The notes beneath the pieces are model-generated. The model did no database searches. It was not told the origin of the DNA and saw nothing but the letters and a program-made list of their open reading frames with translations. The translations under genes and the position numbers were made by a program. This document shows, one piece after another, positions 1-9,500 of a stretch of DNA of 64,000 nucleotides (position 1 is the stretch's first letter; every line of letters starts with the position of its first letter). The DNA comes from CAYTBN01 sp964436045 (lineage in GTDB: Bacteria > Myxococcota_A > UBA796 > UBA9615 > CAYRNR01). The stretch is taken from NCBI GenBank assembly GCA_964436045.1, contig CAYTBN010000023.1, positions 1-64,000 of the forward strand. The letters run 5' to 3'.

Positions 1-71
1 GTCCGAGTCCGAGTCCGAGTCCGAGTCCGAGTCCGAGTCCGAGTCCGAGTCCGAGCCCGAGTCCGAGTCCG
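1..71. repeat. GTCCGA hexanucleotide tandem repeat
   Basis: About eleven tandem GTCCGA units open the window: nine perfect, one with T to C at position 56, one perfect, then a partial unit. In the frame of the gene that follows, each unit reads Ser-Pro, and the T to C change is silent (AGT to AGC). The array runs directly into the Ser-Pro-Gly-Thr-Ile-Tyr-Pro motif of a PadR protein. It is therefore an in-frame expansion of a natural Ser-Pro pair, or an assembly artefact at a contig end. Confidence 0.9.
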
Positions 72-428
72 GGCACGATCTACCCGACGCTGCAGATGCT
101 CGAGGAGATGGGGCAGATCGCCGCGACCGAGGAGGGTGGCAAGAAGATCTTCGCCATCACGGACGAGGGACAAACCGATCTCGACGAGCACCGGGACGAG
201 GTCGAGGACGCCTACGACCACCTGGGTGGTGAGCTGGGACAGGACGACTGGCAGCAGTTCATGGGCCTGTTCGAGCGTTTCCCCAGGCTGTTCAAGATGC
301 TCGGCCGCGCGGCGCGGCGCCGCAAGCTGGGCCCCGAGCAGCTCGAGTCCATCAAGGCGGTGCTCGACGAGACGGCCACCCGCATCGAGGCAATCGTCAA
401 GGGCAAGCTCGACCCCAGGGCCGACTGA
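3..428 (+). CDS. PadR-family transcriptional regulator, 5' end missing
   Basis: This is the C-terminal part of a PadR-type winged-helix regulator. After the Ser-Pro run comes SPGTIYPTLQMLEEMG, the recognition-helix signature of PadR proteins, then a wing with a KKIFAITDEG stretch and a long acidic and basic helical tail of about 80 residues, probably the dimerisation helices. The start codon and the N-terminal helices lie outside the window. Such proteins usually repress neighbouring genes, often transporters, in response to small molecules; the target cannot be named here. The Ser-Pro expansion just before the recognition helix is odd, because this segment is normally only a few residues long. 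It may disturb DNA binding or be a sequencing artefact. Confidence 0.8.
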   Translation, partial: PSPSPSPSPSPSPSPSPSPSPSPGTIYPTLQMLEEMGQIAATEEGGKKIFAITDEGQTDLDEHRDEVEDAYDHLGGELGQDDWQQFMGLFERFPRLFKMLGRAARRRKLGPEQLESIKAVLDETATRIEAIVKGKLDPRAD

Positions 429-580
429 GTTCTCGTCCCGGGTCCTGGGTGCCACGGTCGGCTTGCCCTGGCCCGCTAGGCCTTCCACGACCGCACCTGG
501 CCGCTGTTACTGGCCAACATGTTCACCCTGTTTCTCGCGGTTTCCGCTGGAGGATGTGAGCGTGGTGCAGAGGGCGGGGC
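429..580. other. Intergenic region, nothing recognised
   Basis: These 152 bases separate the PadR gene from the convergent exported-protein gene. I see no tRNA, hairpin followed by a T run, or conserved reading frame here. Confidence 0.5.
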
Positions 581-1156
581 TCAGAGCACCAGCGCCAAGG
601 TCAGGAACACCTCGCGGCTGGACACGCCCTGGAACGGGAAGCTGGTCACGCTGGGCTCGATCAGCACCCTGAAGCCCACCTTGCCGTCGTACTGACGCAC
701 GATCATGCCCAGCTGGGCGCCGATGGTGCCCGCAGGCGTCGGGCCGTCCGGGAAGCGGGCGAAGCCGCCGCCCACCTTGATCCCGAACATGGGGTGGACC
801 ACCGGGATCGGGATGTGGACACCGATGCCACCCACACCCTGGACCACCACGGGGATCATGTCCGTACCGCTGACCTCGAGCCCGCCGGTGGCGTAGAACC
901 CGAAGGTGTAGCCGCCGCCGCCGAGGACGAAGCGACCCACTGGGCTGGTGTAGCCGTCGTAGGCGTTGATCGCGCCCACGCCACCGCCCACGTGGAACCA
1001 GCGGGAGTTGGCGTCGCCGACGTAGCTGCCGCCCCGTCGCCTGCTGCTGTCCTCGGCCTCGATCTCGTCGCCATCGTCTGCCGCCGCGGGCAGCGCCGTC
1101 AGCGCCAGGGTCGTTGCGGCCAAGATCGAGAGGAACCGGATCGTGGTGCGCGCCAT
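581..1156 (-). CDS. Exported beta-barrel-like protein of unknown function
   Basis: A protein of 191 residues with a clear signal peptide (MARTTIRFLSILAATTLAL, cleavage near ALPAAA), an acidic linker, then an alternating Gly-rich and hydrophobic pattern (GGGGYTFGFYATGGLEV, GVGGIGVHIPIP) typical of small outer-membrane beta-barrels. It ends in hydrophobic residues. The start at 1156 is preceded by GGAGGGAAAG about five bases upstream, so I prefer it to the much longer open frame that continues upstream. I do not recognise a named family. An outer-membrane location is an inference from the signal peptide and strand pattern. Confidence 0.7.
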   Translation of the reverse strand: MARTTIRFLSILAATTLALTALPAAADDGDEIEAEDSSRRRGGSYVGDANSRWFHVGGGVGAINAYDGYTSPVGRFVLGGGGYTFGFYATGGLEVSGTDMIPVVVQGVGGIGVHIPIPVVHPMFGIKVGGGFARFPDGPTPAGTIGAQLGMIVRQYDGKVGFRVLIEPSVTSFPFQGVSSREVFLTLALVL

Positions 1157-1281
1157 CTTCTTTCCCTCCGTGCCCTGAGAGTCTGGTCGTATCGCCCGAA
1201 GCTCGATGATCCGATTCTGAACGCGGAATCGCCCGCTGGCGCTTACCGCGCCGTTACCGGGTGGGGAGAGGTGGGGAGACG

Positions 1282-2055
1282 TCAGCCGATGGCTGGGAGC
1301 AAATCGTCCACGTGCAGATAGATCTCGGTGCCGCCGATGGCGCCCTCGGGCACGACCATCGGCGCCTGGTTGGTGTTGTGGGCGAAGCCCTCCCGCTGGT
1401 ACAGGCCCAGCCCGCGGCCGTCGGGCAGCGCGAACTCGGCGTAGACCGGCACCTCCACCCGGGTGGGCCAGCCGAACGCGGCTCGATAGAAGGCCAGCGA
1501 AGCCTCCCGGTCGCCCACCGCCAGGATGGTCAGCACGTGGCGCGGTCCGGCTGGTTCCTCGCCCATCGGCGAGGCCAGCTCCACCAGGGTCCCGTCCGGG
1601 TCGCGCACTTACGATACGGTCTGGCCCCAGGGTTTGGTCGCGGGCGGCGCGACCTCGACCGATCCGGCCGCCACCGCCCTGGCGTGGGCCCCCGCCACGT
1701 CGGCGGTCACCAGCGCGATCTCCATGCCCACGGGGGGCTTGTCGGGTTCGATGGGCCGGAATCCGCCGGGCAGGCTCTCGCCGGCCTTCTCGTGGATGAC
1801 GAATGCGAGCGCCGTGTCGCCGGTCTCGAGTTCGGCGTACTCCCCCGAGGGATGGACGAACCGGGCAGCCAGCCCGAAGGCCGTGCCCCAGAACTCGACG
1901 CTCGCGGCCACGTCCGCCACGTACACGATGGTGTAGCCGAACTTCACCTGCTGCCCTCCCTCCGCGGGGGGATTCTCCGCGGCCGCGGCCCCGCTGTGCG
2001 CGAATCCGGCGATCAGGACCGCCAGCAGCCCGAACCCACGAGACCATCGCCGCAT
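1282..2055 (-). pseudogene. VOC (glyoxalase/bleomycin-resistance fold) double-domain protein, broken
   Basis: The reading frame encodes an exported protein (signal peptide MRRWSRGFGLLAVLIAGF to AAAAE) with two vicinal-oxygen-chelate domains. The first (GYTIVYVADVAASVEFWGTAFG) runs to KPWGQTVS, then meets an in-frame TAA at 1609-1611 where the family normally has an aromatic residue before VRDPDGTLVELASP, which follows directly in the same frame. The second domain (HVLTILAVGDREASLAFYRAAFG) stops after TEIYLHVDDLLPAIG and lacks its last two strands and the terminal metal-ligand Glu. Two defects suggest a decaying gene, though the TAA alone could be a sequencing error for TAC. The start at 2055 has GGAGGTGG just upstream. 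Confidence 0.7.
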
Positions 2056-2132
2056 CTCCACCTCCATCGGGGACGGATCGTGAAAGGCTACCTTGTCGCC
2101 GTGCGCCGGTCGACCGGCTCGGATCGTGTATC

Positions 2133-2762
2133 GTGACCGCCACCGTGCGAAGACGTTTCCCGATCTACGATGGCGCGCCGTACTCGCTGGTCTTCGACCG
2201 GCTCTTGCGGGGGGTCCACCGGCGGGTGGCCGAGCGGGTCCCCGGGGGTAGCCGCTGCCTGGATGTCTGCTGCGGCACGGGCGGGCTGACCTTCCAGCTG
2301 GCCCAGCGCTGCACGCGGGTGGTGGGGATCGACCACTCGCCCGCGATGATCAGCCGGGCCGAAACGCTGCGGATCGATCGCGGTTTCGAGCACGTTGCCT
2401 TCCGCGTCGCGGACGCCACCGGCCTCGGCGGTCTTTCCCGCAGCGGATTCGACGTGGCCGTGGTGGCGATGGGCCTGCACGAGATGCCCGCGGTCGAGCG
2501 GGCCCGGGTGTTGCCCGGGCTGCTGGGGATCGTGCGGCGGGTGGTGATCGTCGACTTCGCCGTCCCGATGCCCGGCAACCTGGCCGGCATCCGCAACCGC
2601 GGCTTCGAGTTGATCGCCGGTCCCCGCCACTATGCCGGTTTCCGCGACTACACCCGCCGCGGCGGTCTACCGCCCCTGGTCGAGGACTGCGGCGCCACGG
2701 TGGTGTTCGAACGCTCCCTCGATCGGGGCACCCTCACGCTGATGGAGATCGCCGCGCGCTGA
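2133..2762 (+). CDS. Class I SAM-dependent methyltransferase
   Basis: A protein of about 209 residues with the Rossmann motif I LDVCCGTGGLTFQL, motif post I VVGIDHSPAMI, an acidic motif II region (RVADATGL) and FDVAVVAMGLHEMP. This resembles the UbiE/MenG-like class I methyltransferases. Substrate unknown. The start is GTG at 2133 (VTATVRRRF), with another GTG at 2145 possible; no strong ribosome-binding site is seen. It runs divergently from the VOC gene. Its last 96 bases overlap the end of actF on the other strand, an unusually long tail-to-tail overlap. Confidence 0.75.
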   Translation: MTATVRRRFPIYDGAPYSLVFDRLLRGVHRRVAERVPGGSRCLDVCCGTGGLTFQLAQRCTRVVGIDHSPAMISRAETLRIDRGFEHVAFRVADATGLGGLSRSGFDVAVVAMGLHEMPAVERARVLPGLLGIVRRVVIVDFAVPMPGNLAGIRNRGFELIAGPRHYAGFRDYTRRGGLPPLVEDCGATVVFERSLDRGTLTLMEIAAR

Positions 2763-3899
2763 GCCCGGACCGAGGGGCCTGCTGGCCCTTGCCTTCGAGC
2801 GGAACACAGCAACGATCCCCAGCAGTACAGCAGCACTGGCCGTCAGCGCGTAGATCGGGAACGAGGCTGGCGCGCCCGAGGCCGGTACGACGAGCAGATA
2901 CGCGTCGAACCAGCGCCCGAGGATCACGATCAGCGCCACCTGGAGCAGGATGGTGGGATGCCGCTTGGCCCGGGCGGGCAGCAGGACGAAGAACGGCACG
3001 CCGAAGTTGACCACCGCGTTGAGCAGGAACGGCACGGACCAGCCGTTGGACAACCGTGTGGCGAAGTACGGCGTCTCCTCTGGCAGATCGGCGTACCAGA
3101 TGAGCATGAACTGGCTGTACCAGATGTAGGCCCAGAACAACGAGAACGCCAGCAGCAACCGCCCCAGGTCGTGTCGCAGCTCCGGCGTCGTGCGGAATCC
3201 CAGCTGTCCCCGCGAGTTGAACAGCAACGCCGCCACGGTCACCGCGGCGATCCCCCCCTGGAAGGTGCCGGCGAAGCCGTACACGCCGAACATCGTGCTG
3301 AACCACTTGGGCTCCAGCGACATGCCCCAGTCACACCAGGCCACGGAGATGGTGATGCCGAAGACCACCAGGAATCCGATGGCCAGTCGCCACAGCCGCC
3401 GCTCTCCCTGCTCGGTGGGGTCCGCCGCGACGGCCAGGACGCGGCGCTTGAACGCGGCAACGAAGCCCAACCAGGCGAGGGTGATCAGCGCAGCTCGCCC
3501 CAGGAACAGCGGTACGTTGAGCCACGCTGTCTTGCCCTGGAGCAAGGTCGAGTCATCCACCACCGCCGCCTGGGACCACGGGTAGAGGGAGGTCAGTCCG
3601 AGGCCGAGGCACAGCCCCAGCGCGATCAGGGGGACGATCAATGCCCGCGCCAGGTTCAGCGCCACGACACGGAGGGGAACGCTCCAGCGCGCTGCCGTGG
3701 CCAGCGTCACACCGAGGAACAGCGCCCCTCCAAGCGAGAGGGTGATGCCGAACAGCGCAGCGACCAGCAGCCCGGCCCAGGCATCCTGCGGTCGATCGAG
3801 CAGCCCGAACTCCAGGACCAGGGCGCAGCCTGCCACCGCCGTCAAGATCCAGATCAGGGTCGTCCCGTGGCGGGCAAGCCATCGTTCGGCGGCGGTCAT
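2667..3899 (-). CDS. actF: Alternative complex III membrane subunit ActF
   Basis: The last gene of the act cluster, 410 residues with about ten membrane segments (LIWILTAVAGCALVLEFGLL, LLVAALFGITLSLGGALFLG, WLNVPLFLGRAALITLAWLGF and more). ActF is a minor integral-membrane subunit of the complex that oxidises menaquinol and reduces a periplasmic electron carrier. The conserved block WSTMFGVYGFAGTF (here KWFSTMFGVYGFAG) and WYSQFMLIWYADLPEET are family-like. The start overlaps the actE stop in an ATGA. The last 30 residues are Arg- and Gly-rich and are encoded on the strand opposite the methyltransferase gene, so this tail may be a stop-codon extension rather than a conserved part. Confidence 0.88.
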   Translation of the reverse strand: MTAAERWLARHGTTLIWILTAVAGCALVLEFGLLDRPQDAWAGLLVAALFGITLSLGGALFLGVTLATAARWSVPLRVVALNLARALIVPLIALGLCLGLGLTSLYPWSQAAVVDDSTLLQGKTAWLNVPLFLGRAALITLAWLGFVAAFKRRVLAVAADPTEQGERRLWRLAIGFLVVFGITISVAWCDWGMSLEPKWFSTMFGVYGFAGTFQGGIAAVTVAALLFNSRGQLGFRTTPELRHDLGRLLLAFSLFWAYIWYSQFMLIWYADLPEETPYFATRLSNGWSVPFLLNAVVNFGVPFFVLLPARAKRHPTILLQVALIVILGRWFDAYLLVVPASGAPASFPIYALTASAAVLLGIVAVFRSKARASRPLGPGSARGDLHQREGAPIEGAFEHHRGAAVLDQGR

Positions 3900-4615
3900 G
3901 GCGTCCCTCCCGTCCCGGCGGCCGGCGCGGCGGGCGGCCCAGGCGAGTCGCTCACTTCCGCCTCGACCGCCGTCTCCGGCTCCGCCTCCAGCTCGACCTC
4001 CGCCTCCTCTTCCAGCTCGACATCCGTGGCAACCGCCAGATCCGCGGTCGCGGCTGCGGCCGTCTGGATCCCCTGGAGCTGCCGCACGTGCTGGGTCGCC
4101 CTCCAGCGGTCATCGGAGAGAATCTGGGTCCCGCAGGCCGGCATCAGCTCCTGACCGAGGGCGATGACGTGATAGATGCGGCCGTCCTCCAGCTCCCGGG
4201 TGTGGTTGGCGAGCAGATTCGGCGGGTTGGGGAACTTGCCGATGATCGGACCGTCACCCTCCCCCGCCGGGCCGTGGCAGACGTGACAGTACGTCGCGTA
4301 GATCCACTCCCCACGCGCGAGGTTCTCCGCGGTGGGCGCCAGCGGGTTGCTCAGCTCGCACCCGGCGCGGGCCGCCTCGTCCTCGCCGGGGCCGAACGGG
4401 AAGACGGTGTGGCCGGCTGGGATGGTGCCCGCGGGGGGCGCCATCAGGGCGCCACCGCTCGGTGTCAGGTCGCTGGGCTCCCACGTGTCCAGGGGGATCG
4501 ACTCGACCATTCCGGGCAGGACGATGATGCCCGGGCGGTCCCCCTGGGCGTCGCAGGACAGGGCCCCGGCCACCACGAACAGGGCCAGGATGGGGGTGGT
4601 ACGACCGGGGTTCAC
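3896..4615 (-). CDS. actE: Alternative complex III monohaem cytochrome c subunit ActE
   Basis: A secreted cytochrome c domain of 239 residues. One haem motif, CHVCH, lies within GEWIYATYCHVCHGPAGEGDG, and a Met ligand candidate is in ALGQELMPAC. The N-terminus is a signal peptide ending near ALSC. The C-terminus is a long acidic, Ala/Glu-rich tail (VELEEEAEVELEAEPETAVE). In alternative complex III this subunit carries electrons on the periplasmic face. I chose GTG at 4615 because it overlaps the actD stop as GTGA and has GGAGGG just upstream; an ATG at 4627 is possible. Confidence 0.88.
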   Translation of the reverse strand: MNPGRTTPILALFVVAGALSCDAQGDRPGIIVLPGMVESIPLDTWEPSDLTPSGGALMAPPAGTIPAGHTVFPFGPGEDEAARAGCELSNPLAPTAENLARGEWIYATYCHVCHGPAGEGDGPIIGKFPNPPNLLANHTRELEDGRIYHVIALGQELMPACGTQILSDDRWRATQHVRQLQGIQTAAAATADLAVATDVELEEEAEVELEAEPETAVEAEVSDSPGPPAAPAAGTGGTP

Positions 4616-5205
4616 AGCACCCTCCATCCGTCCACGGCGTCCACCGGAGCGAGCTCCTCGCGGAGCTCACCGAAGCGCCCCGGGTCGAAGCTCGCGTCGC
4701 GCTGGACCACGACGACGACGAAGTGGTTGTCGCTGACCGCCGGGCTCGGCTGGGAGGACGGGATCGCGGCCCTGCGGAAGGGATGGAGCCTCGGCGCCAG
4801 CAGCAATGCAGCCAGGGTTCCGAATGCCCCGAGCAGCACGGTCGCCTCGAACGCCACGGGGATCAGGGCCGGCAACGCCAGCGTCGACTTGCCGCCGATG
4901 ATCAGGGGCCAGCTGCTGGTGTGGGACCAGATCTGGAACCCGAGGGCGATGGTGAGACCGCTCGCTGCCCCGATGAAGGTCGCCCACGGCAACCGGGTCG
5001 GTTCCATCCCCAGCGCCTCGTCGATGCCGTGGATCGGGAAGGGGCTGTGCACGTCGAGGATCTCGAACTGGTTTTCCCGAAGTGCCCTGACGGCCTCGAG
5101 CGCCCGTTCCGGATCGTCGAACGTCAGGGTGTGCAGCCGGCACCGTGCTGGCAGAGGCTTTCGCGGCCGGGGAAACCCCGCCCGCAAGCGATCAAACATG
5201 GTCAT
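4612..5205 (-). CDS. actD: Alternative complex III subunit ActD (DUF3341)
   Basis: A protein of 197 residues with an N-terminal soluble domain containing FDDPERALEAVRALRE and HSPFPIHGIDEALG, then two membrane spans (ATFIGAASGLTIALGFQI, ALIPVAFEATVLLGAFGTL), then a soluble end with VVVVVQRDASFDPGR. This layout is that of DUF3341/ActD, a two-span subunit at the cytoplasmic side of the complex. The gene overlaps actC by 14 bases and has GGGAGG before its ATG, as expected for translational coupling. Confidence 0.9.
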   Translation of the reverse strand: MTMFDRLRAGFPRPRKPLPARCRLHTLTFDDPERALEAVRALRENQFEILDVHSPFPIHGIDEALGMEPTRLPWATFIGAASGLTIALGFQIWSHTSSWPLIIGGKSTLALPALIPVAFEATVLLGAFGTLAALLLAPRLHPFRRAAIPSSQPSPAVSDNHFVVVVVQRDASFDPGRFGELREELAPVDAVDGWRVL

Positions 5206-6571
5206 GACGGGCCTCCCGCTGCTCGGCGTAGGTGTGTTTCACCTCGTGGATCGCGATGACAGGTGCCACACGCAGGAACAGCAGGTAGCAGGTGAAGAAC
5301 AAGCCGAAGCTGCCCAGCAAGATCCCCAGCTCGACCAGCGTCGGGGTGTAGTAGCTCCATGACGAGGTCAGGAAGTCGCGGTGCAGCGACGTGACCACGA
5401 TGTTGAAGCGCTCGAACCACATCCCCACGTTGACCAGCAGCGAGATGACGAACAGCGCCGGGACGTAGGCGCGGACCTGCTTGAACCACAGCAGCTGCGG
5501 GACGAAGACGTTGCAGCTGACCATCGTCCAGTAGGCCCAGGCGTAGGGTCCGAAGGCCCGGTTTAAGAAGGTGAACTGTTCGTATGGGTTCCCGCTGTAG
5601 TAGGCGATGAACAGCTCCGTGGTGTAGGCCAGGCCCACGAGCAGGCTGGTCAGCAGCACGACCTTGGCCATGAAGTCCAGGTGGCGGTCGGTGATCAGGT
5701 GCTTCAGACCCAGCGCAGCGCGGGTCAGGATCAGCAGCGTCATCACCATCGCGAAGCCGCTGAAGATCGCCCCGGCGACGAAGTAGGGCGGGAAGATCGT
5801 CGTGTGCCAGCCGGGGATCAGGCTCGCGGCGAAGTCGTAGGACACCACCGTGTGCACGGAGACCACCAGGGGCGTGGCCAGCCCGGCCAGCATCAGGCAG
5901 GCCTTGTCGTAGCGGTGCCAGGTCCGGGCGCTGCCGTCCCACCCCAGGCTGAGCCAGCTGTACACGCGTTTCCGGATCCCGCTGGCCCGATCACGCAGGG
6001 TGGCGAAGTCGGGGATCAGCCCCACATACCAGAAGATCAGCGAGACCGAGAGGTAGGTCGAGATGGCGAAGATGTCCCACACCAGGGGGGAACGGAAATT
6101 GATCCAGAGGGGCCCGCGCGAATTCCAGTAGGGGAACATCCACATCGCCAGCCACGGTCGGCCCATGTGGATGATCGGGAAGATCCCGGCGCAGCACACC
6201 GCGAAGATCGTCATCGCTTCAGCCGCCCGGGCGATGGAGGTCCGCCAGCGTTGCCGCAACAACAGGAGGATTGCCGAGATCAGCGTGCCCGCATGGCCGA
6301 TCCCGATCCAGAAGACGAAGTTGGTGATCGCAAAACCCCAGCCGATGGTGCGGTCGAGTCCCCAGACGCCGATCCCGGTGGCGATGGTGTACGCCACCAG
6401 GCCGACCCCGAGGAGCAGCGCTGCCAGGGCCAGGATGAACGGCACCCACCACCGCCAGGTCGGCCAGCGCTCGGTGGGGCTCGAGACCTCTTCGGTGATC
6501 TGGCCGTAGCCGCGGTCTTCCTGGATCAGATCCTCGTGGGGGATGGCGAGGGCGGTCTGCACCTGGCTCAT
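5192..6571 (-). CDS. actC: Alternative complex III quinol-binding subunit ActC (NrfD-like)
   Basis: An integral membrane protein of 459 residues in the NrfD/PsrC family with roughly ten spans. ActC and its paralogue ActF flank the periplasmic subunits, and ActC carries the main menaquinol site. Family-like blocks include GIGVWGLDRTIGWGFAITNFVFWIG (split here as GLDRTIGWGFAITN and FVFWIGIGHAGTLISA), IHMGRPWLAMWMFPYWNSRG and HTVVSYDFAASLIPGWH. The open frame extends far upstream, but ATG at 6571 overlaps the actB stop (ATGA) and starts a normal ActC N-terminus, so it is the better start. Confidence 0.92.
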   Translation of the reverse strand: MSQVQTALAIPHEDLIQEDRGYGQITEEVSSPTERWPTWRWWVPFILALAALLLGVGLVAYTIATGIGVWGLDRTIGWGFAITNFVFWIGIGHAGTLISAILLLLRQRWRTSIARAAEAMTIFAVCCAGIFPIIHMGRPWLAMWMFPYWNSRGPLWINFRSPLVWDIFAISTYLSVSLIFWYVGLIPDFATLRDRASGIRKRVYSWLSLGWDGSARTWHRYDKACLMLAGLATPLVVSVHTVVSYDFAASLIPGWHTTIFPPYFVAGAIFSGFAMVMTLLILTRAALGLKHLITDRHLDFMAKVVLLTSLLVGLAYTTELFIAYYSGNPYEQFTFLNRAFGPYAWAYWTMVSCNVFVPQLLWFKQVRAYVPALFVISLLVNVGMWFERFNIVVTSLHRDFLTSSWSYYTPTLVELGILLGSFGLFFTCYLLFLRVAPVIAIHEVKHTYAEQREARHDHV

Positions 6572-9500
6572 GCGTGATCCCCCTGGTCCGCCGCGCCGTG
6601 TCGGCGGCGCACCCGCGCGAGATAGGTCACGGCCGGGCCGACATCCAGGTCGGGCAGCACCTGGAAGGCCCTCGGGCTGTGCTTGAGCTGCGCCACGATC
6701 CCGTCGGGGTCGGTGCTGTTGCCGAAGTGGATCGCACCCGCCGGGCAGGTCTGCTGGCAGGCGGTCTGGACTTGCATCTGTTCGGGTTCCCCATCCCGCC
6801 TCGAGGCGATGCGGGCGGCCTGGATCCGTTGGACGCAGAACGTGCACTTCTCCATCACACCGCGCTCACGCACGACGACGTTGGGGTTGAGTGCCATCTG
6901 CTCGAGCGGCTCGGTCTCCCGGTAGTCCAGCCAGTTGAAGCGCCGCATCTTGTACGGGCAGTTGTTGGCGCAGTAGCGCGTGCCCACGCAGCGGTTGTAG
7001 GCCTGCTGGTTGATCCCGTCGTGGCCCTGGACCGTGGCCAGGACCGGACACACGGTTTCGCACGGCGCGTCGTGGCACTGGGCGCAGAGCATGGGCTCGA
7101 ACAGCACGTCCGGCTGTGCCGGATCGCCCGCGAAGTAGCGGTCGATTCGCAGCCAGGACATGTCGTGGAACCGGCGAACCTCGTCGGGGCCGACCACCGG
7201 GATGTTGTTCTCTGCCTGACACGCCACCACGCAGGCGCCGCATCCGGTGCAGAGGTCGAGGTCGATCACCATCTCCCAGCGGACCTTGTACGGATCCTGC
7301 TTCGGCCAGAGGCTCTCGATCGGACCGTGGTGCTCGTGGTGAAGCGCCTCGTCCCCCCTCGAGACCTCGTGCACGGTGGGTCGCCCCTCGGTCACGTTGT
7401 GGATCTGGACGAGCGGCAGGTCCTCGTGGCCACCGGTCGACCGGGCGCTGGCGGCGATCCCGCGCTGGCTCCAGCGCTCCCCGGCGAGGAGGGTCAGCAG
7501 CGATCCGTTGCGGTCGGCCCGCCCCAGGTCTCCGTCTTGCCGCCCATACCCCGCCGGCACACCGAGCACCTTCGGATGCTGGCCAGGCATGATCCGGACC
7601 GGCAGCGTCAGCTGATTGTCCGACGCCTCGATGTCGATCTCGTCGCCGTCCTCGACCCCCATCTCGCGGGCCAGGTCGGGGGCGATCCGGACGACCGGGG
7701 TCCAGCTGACGCGGGTCAGCGGATCCGGGAGCTCCCGCAACCACGGGATGTGGGCCCGGCGGCCCCCACGCAATCCCACCTCTCCGATCACGTCGACCTC
7801 GAGCTCCCCGTCGCCGGCCGCGCCCGTCGCCGCCAGCGCGGCTTCGACCGCAGCCCAGCGGAGGTTCCCGGCGTCCGGTGCGTCTGCTTCGGGCGGCGCA
7901 TCCTCCGCCTCGGCCAGGTCCGGTGCGGGGGCGGCTGGCGGCGGCGTGGGGACCTCGGCCACCGCGGCCCCGGTCGCCACGGAGCGAGCCCAGAAGTCCT
8001 CGAATCCCGCTTGCTCCAGGGCGAAGGTGTCGCGCCAGGTACCTCGCAGGTGCTGCAGGTAGTCCGTCGTCGGCGCCTCGGACCACACCAGGAAGTTCTC
8101 GTACGGGTGGCGAGTGTCGAACAGGGGCTGGATGGTGGGCTGGGCCAGCGTGAGCACATCGGAGCGGGGCCGGGCGTCTCCCCAGCACTCCAGTCCGTGG
8201 TGGGAGGCCGCCACGATCTGGCAGGCCCCCGCCGTGGCGGTCGGCCGATCGGTGATCGCCACCGAGAGCGGGATCTCCGCCAGCGCGGCGGCCAGCTCCA
8301 CCCCCCCGGGGAGCTGATCGACCGGATCCAGCTCGACGACGATCAACGCCCCGACCTCGCCCGAACGGACCGCTGCGAGCAGGTCCACCAGATCGGCATC
8401 GCTGTCCCCGTGGACCCGGGTCGGCCGGTCCAGGTCCAGCGTGTTGCCCTCGTTGCCGAGCAGACGATTGAGCAGCGCCACCGCGACCTGCGCGCCGAGG
8501 TCGTTGTCGCCGCTGACCACCAGGGAACTTCCCCGGTGTCTGTGCAGCGCCTCCGACAGTTCGGCGATTCGCTCCTCGGACACGGGCGGGGCAGGCAGGT
8601 CGCCGAGCATCCGCCGGATGCGGACCGCGTCCGGACCGTCCTCCCGCGCCGCGATACGCTCCAGCAGCGCCAGGGCGATCTGCCGGCGTTCCGACGCGGT
8701 GGCCAACCAACGCTCGTCTGCTGCGGCGCCGGTGAGGGTCAGGCAACCTTCCACCTGGAGGTGGCGGAATCCCTCGTGCTCCTGCGCTTTGCGCTTCGCC
8801 TCCGCGTAGCGTCGCGTGTCCGCGACCGGCTCCGGCCCCGCGCCGAGCAGATCGGCCCCCAGCACCACCAGCAGCTCCGCCCGGTCCAGGCGCAGATCGG
8901 GACTGCCGAAATGTCCGTCGAGTACACCGTAAGCTTCGCTCCGCGCTGTGGGGCATTCGGGATCCAGCTCGTGCTGCACCCGGCGTCCGCCGTGGGCTGC
9001 CGCGAAGGTCTCCACGGCGGCCCGGGCAGCAGGGCTGGTCAATGCTGGCGTCAGCACCGCCACTTGCTTGCCCGCCTCGCGAACCGCGGACAGCTGGTCG
9101 ATCACGATGGCGTCCAGTTCTTCCCAGCCCCGCTCTGCCCCGTCGATGGTGGGGTGGGTCAACCGGCCCGAGTCGTACAGACCCCGCAGGTCGGCCTGGC
9201 CCGAGGCACACAGACCTCCCTGCGAGAGGGGATGGGCGGGATGACCTTCGAGCTTGATCGGCCGGCCGTCGATGGTGGTCACCATCAGGCCACAAGCCGC
9301 CGAACAGGCCGTGCAGGTGCTTGCGTACTGCACGGGCACACCCGGATCGATCCCGTCGGGGGTGTCCAGGTAGGGCCGGGCTTCGTGGACCGGTAATCGC
9401 TGGCAGGAGGCCAATCCCACGACCCCCGTGATCCCGAGGGCCTTGAGGAAGTCCCGCCGGACCATGCTGGTCGGGGGGATCTCGGGGGGCGGTTCGACCA

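Noticed and set aside
581..2143. A 520-residue minus-strand frame read as one protein.
   Set aside because: Only the last 191 residues make a signal peptide and barrel-like protein with a ribosome-binding site; the rest is a shadow of the VOC gene.
6574..9396. A 940-residue plus-strand frame opposite actB.
   Set aside because: A shadow of actB. It has no domain, and actB is certain from its Tat signal and Cys clusters.
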